This document shows, one piece after another, positions 12,167 through 25,600 of a stretch of DNA of 64,000 nucleotides (the stretch's first letter is position 1; each line of letters starts with the position of its first letter). The stretch spans positions 2,174,680 through 2,238,679 of the forward strand of contig OZ037767.1 in assembly GCA_964035545.1 (NCBI GenBank). The letters are read 5' to 3'. Position numbers and translations under genes: made by a program. The notes under the pieces were generated by a model. The model saw nothing but the letters and a program-made list of their open reading frames with translations. It was not told the DNA's origin and made no database searches. Origin of the DNA: Bugula neritina. Its lineage: Eukaryota; Bryozoa; Gymnolaemata; Cheilostomatida; Bugulidae.

Positions 12167-15100
12167 GGTCTACTTCATAAAACGCTTCTTCTAACTACAA
12201 AAACTGGTCGCAGACCATTTTACATAATTGATCAATGATAATAAGAATAAATGCTAATACTACTAGTCACTAGTACAAACGCAGTTGCAAAAGCTTTAGG
12301 TTTTCTCAATGTTTTGTCATTCGACTGTCAAAGCATAGTCTGTAGAACTTTCAGAAGCAACTTTAATACAGAAAATAAAAAAATTGGAGGCGCATGCTGA
12401 CTAACACACTAGACTACATTTGCTTCACTCACTGACTGATATCAATTAACATTAGCACTAGTACTAAGCTCTGACTACTACTATAATACAATATTAGTTA
12501 ATGTGACTCAAGTTAAGTTAAAGACGAACTACACTGAGTTAGTTCAAATCCTAATTTGAATTTTGATGCGATAGTACTTGAATTATTCACACTCTTTAAG
12601 AGTGGACAGTAAGGAAGCTATTGTCAGGTGCTAAATTACCAGCACGGAGATATTTTATAGTAACTACTGTAATAGCTACTAAGAGAGTATGCATATAATT
12701 ATGAAAAGTCTAATGCATAGAAAACACAATGCTTTTAGATGTTTGGTCAGATTATTTGTAAACCTTGGCATAGTTTAGGAGTTTATTGACAAACTAAATA
12801 GTGTGAGATCTACCACATTTGATTGCAAAGTTGAGTGGGGCTGTTGTATCAACCCCTTATATACTCATAATTAGAAACCCAACTAAGTACACGGCATGTC
12901 TTCACACTGTAGAAGATTTTACTGAAAGTTTACTATCTGCTGGCTGTATGGGTATTAAATCATATCTTAGGGAAGGGTAGTTTCAGGTCTATTAGTCTTC
13001 CATTGTGTTCATACGACTCTAATTGCCTGTTTCGGCAATGTAGTGTCATTTAAAACTACTAAAAATATTTCTTCAACGGCAATTTAGTTTCATAGCAGCA
13101 AATTCATGCATCATTTAGATTAGAGCATGTTTTTCTTAATCAAGATCAACACTTAGATGTATGTAGTATATATATATGATCTCATCACCAACTATAGATT
13201 GCCATTTTGAGCCTGTGTTCTAAATACAGAATATAGCAAAAGAAGTTATGTTTCAGCCCCTCCCTCTTTCTCTGTGACCCAAACCAAGATTTATTGAAAA
13301 ATAAAAAAATATTTGGCTATTGAGATTTCTCTGTTACTGCACCTAATGCAACTGCATACCTTATTCTATGTCTGTTACTTATTGCTTCAGTACTGAGGGT
13401 AAAATTTCGCTTTGTGCAAATCTTTATTCTTAGTATTTAGAGATACTCAACTAAAGCTGTTACCTCCAACTAATATGCCCTTAAACACTTTATATTATAT
13501 TTATGTCTATAAAATACTGTTATTATATCGAGTATATCACTATTGACTGGCAAATAAACCAAATACTTGAAGTAATCTGAAGATGAATTAAAAATTACAT
13601 GCATGGAATCTTGATTGAAATTTGTGGCAAAAGTTTTGAAATAACTGCTTACTCTAATGAAATATTAAACAAACCAATATTGAAATTAATAAGTCTAGTT
13701 TGGTAGTGTCGCACTATGTCTCGACATTTTTCTCTTCTAGATCATGAGGCTATTCCTATAATAATCATGTATAATGTAACATGCATGGTATACTATTTTT
13801 ATAAGCTATTATCAGAAAACAGATAAAAGCTTTTCATGGGCCATCAAAATATATATATGTACGTATATAATACATGTCAGTGAAGTGTTTGTGGCCTGTA
13901 GATAATAGTGTTTAGTAAGTGGAGTAGCGATATTGTGTTATCTTGTATTTGTTTGCCTAGCGTGGCCCATACGATAAGAGTGTTTGATAAGTGTGTTACG
14001 TAGCCATTATAACTAACCACTACTTCAGTTACCTGTGTGACTTAAACCGTCTATACTTACAAAGAATGGTGGATTATTTAATTTTAAAACATTTATTTAA
14101 ATTAGAAAACAAATTAGTTTCATTATATCATAACACTGCATATTAACCCACAGTATCTATTACAAATAAGCTATCATAAGTCTAAGTTATTTCATCACAG
14201 AATGTGGGTATAACAGATATTTCAACTAATTTCGCAACTATCTTCATTTTGACCTTACAATGTTTTCCTTGACCTGTATATCCTGTAGTGCTGAAGTTTT
14301 AGTTTCTTTTTAAGGATAGGTGGTTGGTCAAACAGTGCTTTAGCTAATTTCATTTGTTGCTTGTTGGGAACAAGGTCTAACCAGTGTCTCAAAGTGTGAT
14401 ATTATGCTACATGTATGAGGCTCTGTGGGTGATGGCATATGGAACGAATTAGTCTACAATAAGAATGAGTACATTCACAGTTTCATGCTGTTGATATGCT
14501 GTTCCATGTGAACCGACCTCTCTGCTATCTCATTGTACTCCATGAATAATTTATAATACTTACGACTTTAGCTAGTACTTATGCCGACAGTTATTTGGCC
14601 AAATTTGAATTCAAATTGATGCATTTTTTCAATGTTTTTTTCTGTAGCTTTTCTAAAATATTGTTTTAGACCAGTTGATGACTCATAAACAGATTTAAAT
14701 TATATAAAAATAATAAACACAATAACTGACTGACTGTCAAAAATAAAGGAATGTTTTACCCAAACTATTTTAACTGTTTAGAAAATTTACACATTTGAGC
14801 TAATATATCTCAGGTTATTAATGTTGGCATGACAATCTATAGTTATGAATGTATTGTAACTAAGTTAATAAATATCTAATTTTCAACTATTATTATAACT
14901 GCATAAGTGTTCAAACTAATGTTAACTAATAAAGCTATTATAATAGCCAAATAATTTCAACAACATAATAATTATCAACTTAAAAGTAAATGAAATTTGA
15001 GTATAATTATGGGAATAAACTTTATCTGCAATGTGAGTTACTAGTTTCAGCTGGTAAGTGCTCATATTGTGTAATTATAAATGTTAGCTGATATCACAAA

Positions 15101-15817
15101 TATTGCCTAGTGCTGAAATTAGCCATTCCTTTGAGTCCTTTTGATCTTAGTTCTTAGCATAAATTGAATTTAGAGTAGTTAGATTATGGTAATTTTGAGT
15201 TATTTGATAAACAAGTGTGATTTCACAGCTATAATAATGAAGCTGCTCGTAGCTCATACTTACCATCAAAGCTCATGGCTTTTCTGCTGAGGTTAATTTT
15301 CTATTTAAATTGTCGTACATTTTATAATATTTAAGCATCTTGTAAACTACTGATAGCAATAGCCAGGCAATCAGGTTTGTTATTTTTTTAGCATCTGGGC
15401 CCTCATATTTGTATGCAAAATATTGTATAGCTAGATTAGCCAAAAATCTGCAATTTTGAAATTTACTCGCTCAAAGTGAAATTCATGTATGTTCGTATGT
15501 ATTATAAAAACCTTGTCATTATTATTAAATAACAAAATCGGTTTATAAGACTAATTATACTATATTAGAATTTAGACACATTCCTATTATGAACGAGCTA
15601 GACATAGTGTGTACCGTTTCTAACCCTCCATACTGAATAGGCTAAGATCTAAACTATTTAGCTAAATGCAAAGATGCTATACAATGTAATCTCTCTGATT
15701 TACGACATTGTCTTATACTAGTTTTGTTTTATTAAATTAAGCTGGAAAAGGTTGAATCAGATAAAAGGAAGCAAACACTGATTTTCAAAGTCTCTAAGCT
15801 ATAGCTTGAAGAGAGCA

Positions 15818-16588
15818 ATGCAAGCCTCCTCAGCTGAAAGTATCACAGAGCTTAATGATCTTTTAGACTTCAATGCTGTGAGTCAAAACTGCACAAAATT
15901 TTCCATGTAGATTAATTAAATTCTTTTTTTCGTAGAAAAAAAAGGTTTTTACAAGTTATATGTCATGTAGGCATTATTTATCTTTTATGCTGTTGTTTTT
16001 AATACCTGCAGTTATTTACTGGACCTTCGGGCAACAACTCAACTAGCAAACTAGATTCCCAAACATTTTCTTCATACAGAGGTAAGACAACTTCCTAAGC
16101 TTTATAATAGTATCTTATTATAATTGTTATGATACTTCATTTATGATGTATAAGCATTTAATCTAAGTAAAAGGTACTTATGAGTTATGACTATTGGATT
16201 ACACGTAATGTGTACGTTGTAAACAGTTATATAAACGTTACCAGGACAGTGTGAATATACTTGTATCAATACTTAATATGTAACTTATTACGAAGTTATC
16301 ACTTTACTAAAATGTATAATTAAAAGTATTATAATAATTTAACCAAAGTTATGGTTTGTACAATGTTATATTTTAAAATCAAGAAAGACCATGCCATTAT
16401 AAACAGTATTATCAAAGCATCCTCTAGTCTTTCAGTTATTAGTCATAACACACTTTTGCAGTCTTATGACGTAATATTGATTTTTATGGCCATATCTTTA
16501 TGCTAGATGAATTATAAAAATCTCATATATTTTATAATTATATAAACGTTCAGAAGATGACAGGACACTAGCTTTTAAAGTTTATATG

Positions 16589-16650
<62 letters not shown>

Positions 16651-19600
16651 TTTTAAGGAACATTAACTTAAACATGGTTATAGTTCTGAGCTCAGTAATG
16701 GAATTTTTGTACTAAAATGTAGACTTGATGAGTAAAATCAGGTCTGCAATTGACAGCTACTAGAATTGGTAAACTGTTAGAAGTTGTTGAATGATTTGCT
16801 GCAGGGATGTTTAGCTATTAGTTGTTACTTTACTTAAGCCTACTTCAACCTACTAGTTACTCATATTAATAGCCACATTATATTTATATCAATAGGGCTG
16901 GGCTTCCATAGCTTCCAGTAAAAAAGTATTGATTTTGGATTATATCTGCCCCAACTACTAATTTGAAGAAAATTTTATGGTTTACGAATTTTTAGCAAAG
17001 CTTTGCCTAAAGCATTTTATGTTACAAAAAGCTTTAAGATACAATTTGTCATTAAAATTGAATTTTTGAATTTTCTTTTGAGAGGTTTATTCCGTCACAC
17101 AAACTGTATTCTGTACTATTCCAATGTAAGACAATATCTGATATTACAGTGGTCTGCCTAGCGTAGTTGTAAGGTTAAAAATAGTTAAGCTAAATGAAAA
17201 GCTTTAGAATATGAAATGACAGCTGTATATAGAAAGCACAGCCATTTTGATTCATCAACAGTATCTGATTGCAGATGATTTGGCATCTTGGAGCTCTGGT
17301 GCAGATTACAGGGTAAGCCTAAACTTTGATAAACTAAACTATGTCTTTTATTTTAAATTTTGTTTACAAGTTACTACCACTACCAATTTGTAGTCACCTG
17401 AAATATTTAAGAGTTATCTCCTTTTTGATGACAATAGATAACTCCATGTAAATGTGATTTTGAGAAAAAAGTTGATGAGCAATAAGGACAATTAATTGCA
17501 ATTATAATTTATGCACGTTTTATGACAATTAACTTAGTTTTGTAACCTACTCGTGCTAAGCTAAAGTAGCTATACCTCAATTGTGGCTGATTTTTCGTAT
17601 CTCTAATACTAAAGGTGGTTAAGCAATGCTAAAGCCTAAAACTCAAACAACAGGACGGAAGGTCCAAACATTTCATTTTTACTCAGTACTAAAACTGTAA
17701 CTATCCCTATAAAATAAGCTTCAAAAATAGTGGTATTAAGTTCAATAGAAGAAAATTTTGAATTAATTACAAATTTTTAATCTGTAACCATGCAATTATA
17801 GTATTTTGGAAATAACGGAGGGGATAGCAGCACAACCAACTTGAATGTCACAACTAACTATGGAACTGAGCTAAGTAAATCCACTACTCTCCAGCAGTAC
17901 ATCAACAACTTCCCTCCTACCAGCCAGTCTTTGTCAAGTGGATCTGATCACGTAAGCCATAGCCTTAGGCAAAAGCAACCTATGTTATCCACTTTTTAAA
18001 CAATAGTGTATTTGGATGGCTAGAGATATTTATATAGCTATGGTGTTAATAGAGTTAAGGCTCTATTGTTTAGCTATTTGACCAGCCATTACATTTAGAC
18101 TATTAAAGCTACCATGACTTGTTTATAGACAATAAAGTATTATTTACAAATAAGATCATGTATTTATTATAAACAAGGCTATAACTAGCATGACATAGCT
18201 ATGCGTGCCATGAGAATATCAGAAATTCACAGAAATATATTCTGTGAAGAATACTAATGAGAAAAACATCATGACATGTAACATCTCGGCCCTATATGAA
18301 GTGTTATAGAATCCTTATCAGAAACATAATCAGTCTATGAATTTGTGGTTACAATTGGGTCTTTATTATTCATCCACAAAATTGATCAGCAAGGAATTTG
18401 TTCCTCAATAATTCTATTGCAGACACTCTGCAATAAATCTAACTTAATAAAGTTTTTATACGAGTTGTTTAGGTAGTAAAAAATTCTTAGCCGTTTTCTG
18501 GAAGAAGAGGAAAATAATGGATACATAAAAGTTCTTTTCATTCAAAAGCTCACAAATTTTACCAAATACTCTGTCTAGTGACTTGCTATAGAGTTTTTTA
18601 CTAACTCAGACAAATTAGCAACTTCGTTTTTTCATTAAATAAAAATTTGAAAAGTTAAATGAAATTCAGTTTAGTAATCAGCCTGTTTTATGATGAGCTG
18701 TTCTTTTCAACAACAAAATATTTTCAAAGCTAACATTTAAATAATTTTATGTACATAAAATTTTTAAACCTGAGAAACAATGCTGTTAATTAAATGATAA
18801 CTGGTTGTTTATCAAATTAATTTTTGAAAAAAAACAGGTCAAACTTAGTATAGATTAATGTTTGGCAAATTGATCAATAAGATAATTAATACTAATATTA
18901 TTAATAATAATGTAATATATTTCTGAGTCTCTTGTAATAGTATTGATGCTGATATGAGTCTTTTAATGTTGTAGTTGCTGCAAATTGACTCCTCGGCCAA
19001 GGGAGATGGTAAGCTAGTTTAGTTTAAAGCATAACATAATTCAATACTCACCGCTCTTAAAATTATAAAATATTATTTAAAAAAGATATTCAAGTGTTTT
19101 AACAGAGTTATGTTTATATTTTGTAGTTGAAAAGAATGGAAAGTTACCAGTAAGTTGCTTTTTCTTGTCTTATGTTACGGAATATATAAGTTGTTTTACA
19201 TAGTTTTTTGATGTGATGCATGTTTAAAGGAGTATCATGGAAAAATTTGTAGTGCCTCTAAATAAGTAACCCTCACCCTAAACAAAAATTATAAATGTAA
19301 TAAAGTATTTGAATAATTTATTTATTTTATTGTAGCATTAAAAACTGATTGAACAAGATTGTTTATTTTGAGCATTAGGTACAGCAATGCATTTTTTTTT
19401 ACAAACTTGAAATGTTTTTTTATGACAAAATACAAATTCAGTCATTTGAATCTGGCCATGTCAGAATATGACTTATAAAACTGGATTTCGAAATCGGTCT
19501 GGAATGTGTTTACATCTTCTGTATGTAAACTAGGACCCAGACAATGCTAGGCTAGTGTATTTGTATTTAAAACTGCTCCCTAATATAACTGAGTGAAGTA

Positions 19601-22600
19601 ATTAGCTTGGCCTGCTGTCTTTAGGTTATTAAATAATTACTTTACATTGATAACCAGACTTTGGGTTATGTAACTCTGCCACTCCCTTTACTTGCATTAA
19701 TTAATCCTACAATGAAATGTTGTTTTATGTTTATTTTGGCTCAATCACGCAACTTGCTACTCAATTGTGGGTGGAAGATGTTCTATAGCATGAAAGTTTA
19801 CTTATAGCTTTTATGTAATCAATAAAGTAAACTTTTACAAATTTATATGGGCTAAAAATTCTGTGGACCAAAGTCCATGCTGGGTTAGGTAGTTGTGAAC
19901 TACTAACGCAATAAAACTGACTACTGAGACAGCAACGCTGAAAGCGATGTTGTAATGAAGCCAATTTGGTTTTACTAGCTGCCAATTAAATGCTTAACCT
20001 TTGACCTCTTAAGTAGCCTTTGTAAAGAAATGACTGACATTTCAGTGTAAACATAATAGTGGTTTATGATCAAAATAAAGTTGTAGGTCTGCATACTCCA
20101 GTATAGCTATCTAAACCTTATTAATCAGCTCTCCGTAATCATAATACTGCATTACTGCTGACGCCACTAACATTGCTGCCTCAACTAAGCAGCAATATTC
20201 ATATGACTCATTCGTTTTCTTGCTACAGTTAGCTATTGACTAGTATTCTCTTCACTGGATTATCATAGCTAGTAGTAACTCAAACTGTTAGTAGTAACTG
20301 TCAGTAGTAACTGTCAGTAGTAACTGTCAGTAGTAACTGTTAGTAGTAACTGTCAGTAGTAACTGTCAGCTAGTAGTAGTAACTGCTAAACACAGACTTG
20401 TACATCATAGGATTTAACTTCCTTCTACCATGAACGGGTCAAACGAGCTGTACTCCCACTATACATCTCAGCTGGTAGGCTGCCTACATTTACACATTAT
20501 TATAATCTAAATGATTAACTGGAAATGTAATAAAATACCATACATACAAGATGAAAGTGTTGTTTAATGATTTTGAGATAAAAATATTGCTAACACTGTC
20601 TTGTACATTTGTTTAATAAGTGGATAGTAATGTTACAGTACATATGCATTTAGTCACAAAAAGCTAATCTTTTGCATAGCTACACTTTTGATTAACTTGT
20701 TTTAGCTTGCTTTTAGTTTTTATCAAAAAGTTCTAATATAAGAATGGAATTTCTTGTAGCAAATAACTGCTGTGGAATAATGTTGGTTTTTTTTCTGTTG
20801 GTTGTATTCTGGGAGTGAATTGCGTCAATTGAGTCTTGGGAAATGTTACGTCTTGGTGGAAAATATTATGCTATATGCTGTCCTACTAGAACTTAATTGT
20901 TATTTAATTATAATTCTTGGTTTAAGGATAAGCTACAATACTATCTCATCTAAGAAGCTGGTAACTTCACTTTTGCTGTAATGAAACTAAATAGAGCCTT
21001 TTGCTCTGACCACTGTATTACCCAAATTTTCTAGCCATCAAACTTGAAGAAAACCATGCACTAAGCACACGCATACAAGTGAAATCAATTATTATTGTAT
21101 AACAAAACAATTAAGTTTCAGATTGGGCCTGTTATTAAATTGAAGTTTATTTATAGAAGCATTTTTTAGGATTATATTTTAATTGGATAATTCCTCAACC
21201 AATGGAAAGTATTGGTTAATCAGCTACTTCCTCTAGGGAGAATTTGTGGTCAAAGTTTGGGGGTAGCAGGAGTACCTCCCCACCAAGTTTTGGCCACTGG
21301 GAACAAGGCCAACGTTGATAGATAGAAAGTAATGATATTTCAATCACCTAAATATTTTTGTAGATAGTAATGTTATGTGACAACTTTGCTATTACTTGTG
21401 TGTTCAACAATATTATACATTGGGTTTACCAGTCCACTTCTTCCTGTCTAATAGTCTGAGGAATCCCTGGTATTTTTAGTAGAAGGGAATTCCATTTGAT
21501 GGTAACAGGTGCTAGTACTACGTGTAATATTCATTCATCTGGTGAGAGCACCTGTTAAAGATGTCTCTGCCACACACATTGAACCTGCCAACACATGCCT
21601 GCTGTCAGTACAGGGCATAAAGTAGGGTATACTCAAAACAGTGTTTATTCAAGTGATGGTACTAAAACATACTCAACAGTGACTGGAACACAATTTCTGA
21701 TAAACTAATTAAGATATTCATATTGTTTAGTCCTTGGGTGCTGGAAGATTGAATTTTTATCTATTAAATTTATTTTATCTGTTTAATTCGTTATCAAAAC
21801 TACAAATTTGGCAGCTAATCAAAGCAATGCTGCTTGTTGGCTCATTAAGTTAGTCGATGACATGAGTTAGCTAGTATCTAACCACAATGTAGAAAATTCC
21901 CATTTCAAACATGACCACTAGAAAGAACAATGCCTGCTTCAAATTAATAAGAATACTTTTTTCATTTTTTGTCAAGTCAGTTTTCTGGTCAAATATGTGT
22001 AGTTGGAAATGTTTTAGACCAAATGCAAAAAGTTTCAAATGATATTTTGAGAACAGAGCATAACAGTCATCAAAGATTTAGCTGTGAAGCCTCTATTCAA
22101 TTTGATTTCAAAGTCATTTGTGGTTTTTACTGACAAATGAACTTCACCAAAACATCTAAAATGTCAAAACAACACAAATATGTACAAAACAATCTGACAA
22201 AACAATATATTTATACTAGAAAGTTTTTCACACAAGGCTTTCTCAAATTTTTTTTTATAAAATTGGTTTCACAAAAAAACATCTAAAAATAATTCAATAA
22301 AAAGCAGACCCCAAACCAGAATTTATTAAAAAAACTAAATTTCTTTAGTAGGTACTGTATTTAAAAGTCACATTAATATTTGTAATATAAACTTCAGCCA
22401 AGTATGGCACAATAAACTTAGGGCCATTTATGAATGTAAAGGCAGTTTCTAAACATAAGAACATTGCTTATTAGTTATATAAAACGTTGCACTTTTAACT
22501 TTTCATCAGTTTGTCATAGTTTCTTATTAATAAATTTCAGGGTTACCATGAAGAGTTTCAATCATCAGCCCAGCCGGGAGGATCGTCTACCTTCCCTACA

Positions 22601-25600
22601 TCATATTACTTAGGTGAGTGGAACTAATGCTATTATTTGAGTCAGCATAAAAGTAAGCATATCATTCAATAGTGGCACCTACCAACAGTAGGCCTAAATT
22701 TATCTTGAAAGTTTTATAAGTTTATTGCAACTGATTAAAAATTCTGGTAATTAGGCTAGTAATTCATTTTATCTGCTAATATTTGAGATATTTTGCTATA
22801 GGAATGGAGAATGACTGTATAACACAAGTTTAATAAGTCAATGCAAATTTCCTTGCATTTAAGATTGGATATTCATAGAACACTGGATACTTATAACTAA
22901 AACTCAGAATGTTTACACGAGACGGAGGCAGATAATTTCAACTGTTTACATTAATTAATAGGTTTATTATTAATAACTAGTAATAGTAATAGGCCTTTCT
23001 CTGTGCCAGTTTGTTGCCTATTAATGTAACTAGATTACTATGATTAGATGGCCGGGGCTTGCCTTCTAGCGGAGATATCTACAGTATGGGGGCCGTACCA
23101 GGATACCCATCCGCTGCTCATTTGATACACAATGGCTATTCAACAACAGGCTCTCCTTACCAGTCCATGCAACCCACTTCCAATTCACACCTTGTAAGTT
23201 TCTCTTGTCATAATGAATATTAAAACGCAAACATATTCTTATCATTAATTTCATGGCAATGAAGTCTGTGAAAAGCCAAACCCCTAATGACTGCATCTAA
23301 TCAACAACAGATGCTATGAGCTCAGGCTAAGTAGAAAACTACTAAATTTAATTTAATTGATGTCTCATGTCCATATTATCAAAGGATTAATAAATTGCTT
23401 TGGAATGCATCGGAATTTTAACTACCAACGCATTATGCAAGACTCAAAAGTTTTGCTTGAAAATAAATTTAAATTTAATTAATTCAAATTGTTTTTAGTA
23501 AAGTATCAGAATCAATTTTTGTTTTAGCTTTACAATACAGAAGCAAGTATATCCACGTACAGGCAAACAGATGTTACATCTCCTGACTCAGGTAGCTAAA
23601 ATCTCATTTTTCATTTCTGGTTCTCCAACCAAAGCCTCAGCTAGGTTTCTGGTTGGTTTGGCTTTCTGATGAGTCATCTGGAAAACTGATAAACAGAAGA
23701 GTTGATTAATCAGCTGACTGTCTATACACCAGCTAATGACAGATATCCGTCCTTTTAGGGACTTGGTTGGATTAGCCCATATAGCCTACAGTGGGCCATG
23801 AACATGCTACTAAAAAAAAGTCACACGTGACTGCTGACTATTTCTATGAAATTACCTGCTCCTTAACAAGCTGACCTAGTCGAATAAGCTTAACGTAGTG
23901 CTTTTTGTATTTTGTATTATTTATACTTCTTTATATAATTGGGACAAAGTTGGAAATTGTCAGCCTGCAAAACTTGTATAATCTATAAAAATATTTTAAA
24001 ATCTATTTTAGACACAGCGAAAATACCTTGGACAGGCTCAGCACCCGTGACGGCAAATCAATTCGACTCTGCAACACCTGTGGTGAGAACATAGCTGTAG
24101 TGTTTACTTCCCGTTGGTCTTAGAAGTACTCAATCTATTTAGCTATAAGTTCTAAGTAGGTTAAAGTCAGTTAAGTACTTGGGGTACTTGACTATTTAAG
24201 TCTCATTCGTTATAAGCTCTAAGTAGTCTGGAGCTGAAGCTTGAGGTTGTAGCACACAACTTGAAGTTTGAAAGTTAGATTAGTACATTTAACGGAATAT
24301 CTGTTAGCATTCTCTACAGATTATCTATGGCTGTGAACTTTTGAACTAATTAGAGTTGCATGCAATTTATAACAGGAAGTAAGCATGTTCTAGCATGTTC
24401 TGGCATGTTCTAGCATGTTCTAGCATGTTCTAGCTGCTAGCATATCCTAACATGTTCTATTTGCTTCAAAAGCATGAATATAATTTCAGCATGAATACAA
24501 ATGACTTACATCGTTGGATGTTATATTTATCGACTAACCTACCTGCATGCTCCTTTCCCCCACCAATGCTAACCCGCATGTTCTCCCTCTAGGCCCAGCT
24601 TGACCTCAACACAGAGTCAGCTAGTCTTATTCAACTAGAAGATCATATTAGTGATGCAATGAACATTCTGCAAGGTCATGCAGACGCTCTCCCTTACCCT
24701 CACATTCCCACTTCCTGTCCGGCTTCAACCCCGGATGTGTTCCCTGACTCTACGAGTGGCGACCTCGTATCGGTATGTGAGCCTCTGTAAAACTGTATGC
24801 ATATTTCTGTAATATACAGTAATAAGCATAATGTCTTACAGTAATATACATATTGTATTATAGTAATATGCACACTGTAATACAGTATACATATTATTGC
24901 GTCTTCAATCTCTGCATGTAAGATGACCGCACAATTAGAGTACAGATGTTTTTGAATAAATTTTGTTACATAATCTTACTATTTAATAGCAAACAATTCA
25001 AAGCTGCATGTTATCCATAATAATATTATGGTTTTAACCTGATGCATGCAAATTTTGCATATATAAAAATATAAGCCTCTTGTAAAACCTTCAGAGTGCT
25101 AGTAGCATGGAATGTTGCAGAAGAACTGACAGTAGATATGGGAGTAAATAGATTTTGAGCAAGAAATCCTCAACTTTGAACTATTAGTTTTCTGGTAAGC
25201 AACCAAACAATTGCGTGGGTTGTATGGCTAGCTGATAGCAAAGATAGTAAAGAGAATTCAAGTAGAGAATTACAATTGAAAAATATAAATAATTTCATGT
25301 TAGCTGGCATTGAGAAAAGCATTGAGCACTGTATTGATGATGATACCAAACACATCAGCAGCTTTTATACCTGCTTTTTGGTAAAAAATTACTTTTTTGG
25401 CACAATGCAGCACCACGACTCCAGCATGAAATTCATTGCGTCTATTCTTACTCTGAAATCTAAACAATATTGTTAAATATTCATTGAGCAGAAACACGCT
25501 GTGTGATTTCTGCGTTGGAATCAACTTTATAAGCTGATGACAATTAATCAAGACACATAATATTATATAACCTGCTGCTTGGGTCATCATAAAAATAGTT

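Larger units (their letters stand above)
6821..15817. other. Gene-poor 5' region between CUEDC2 and the E-protein gene
   Basis: Nine kilobases with no supported coding exon on either strand; open frames are under about 75 codons and lack family similarity. It should contain the promoters of the divergently oriented CUEDC2 and E-protein genes. Visible content: low-complexity tracts at 6960-7610, an AAT microsatellite near 7881-7905, a short TA run near 13165-13177, and a locally G+C-richer patch at about 12000-12200 with three GATA-type motifs. Non-coding 5' exons of the E-protein gene could lie here, for example before a donor near 9300, but I cannot prove one. Confidence 0.6.
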
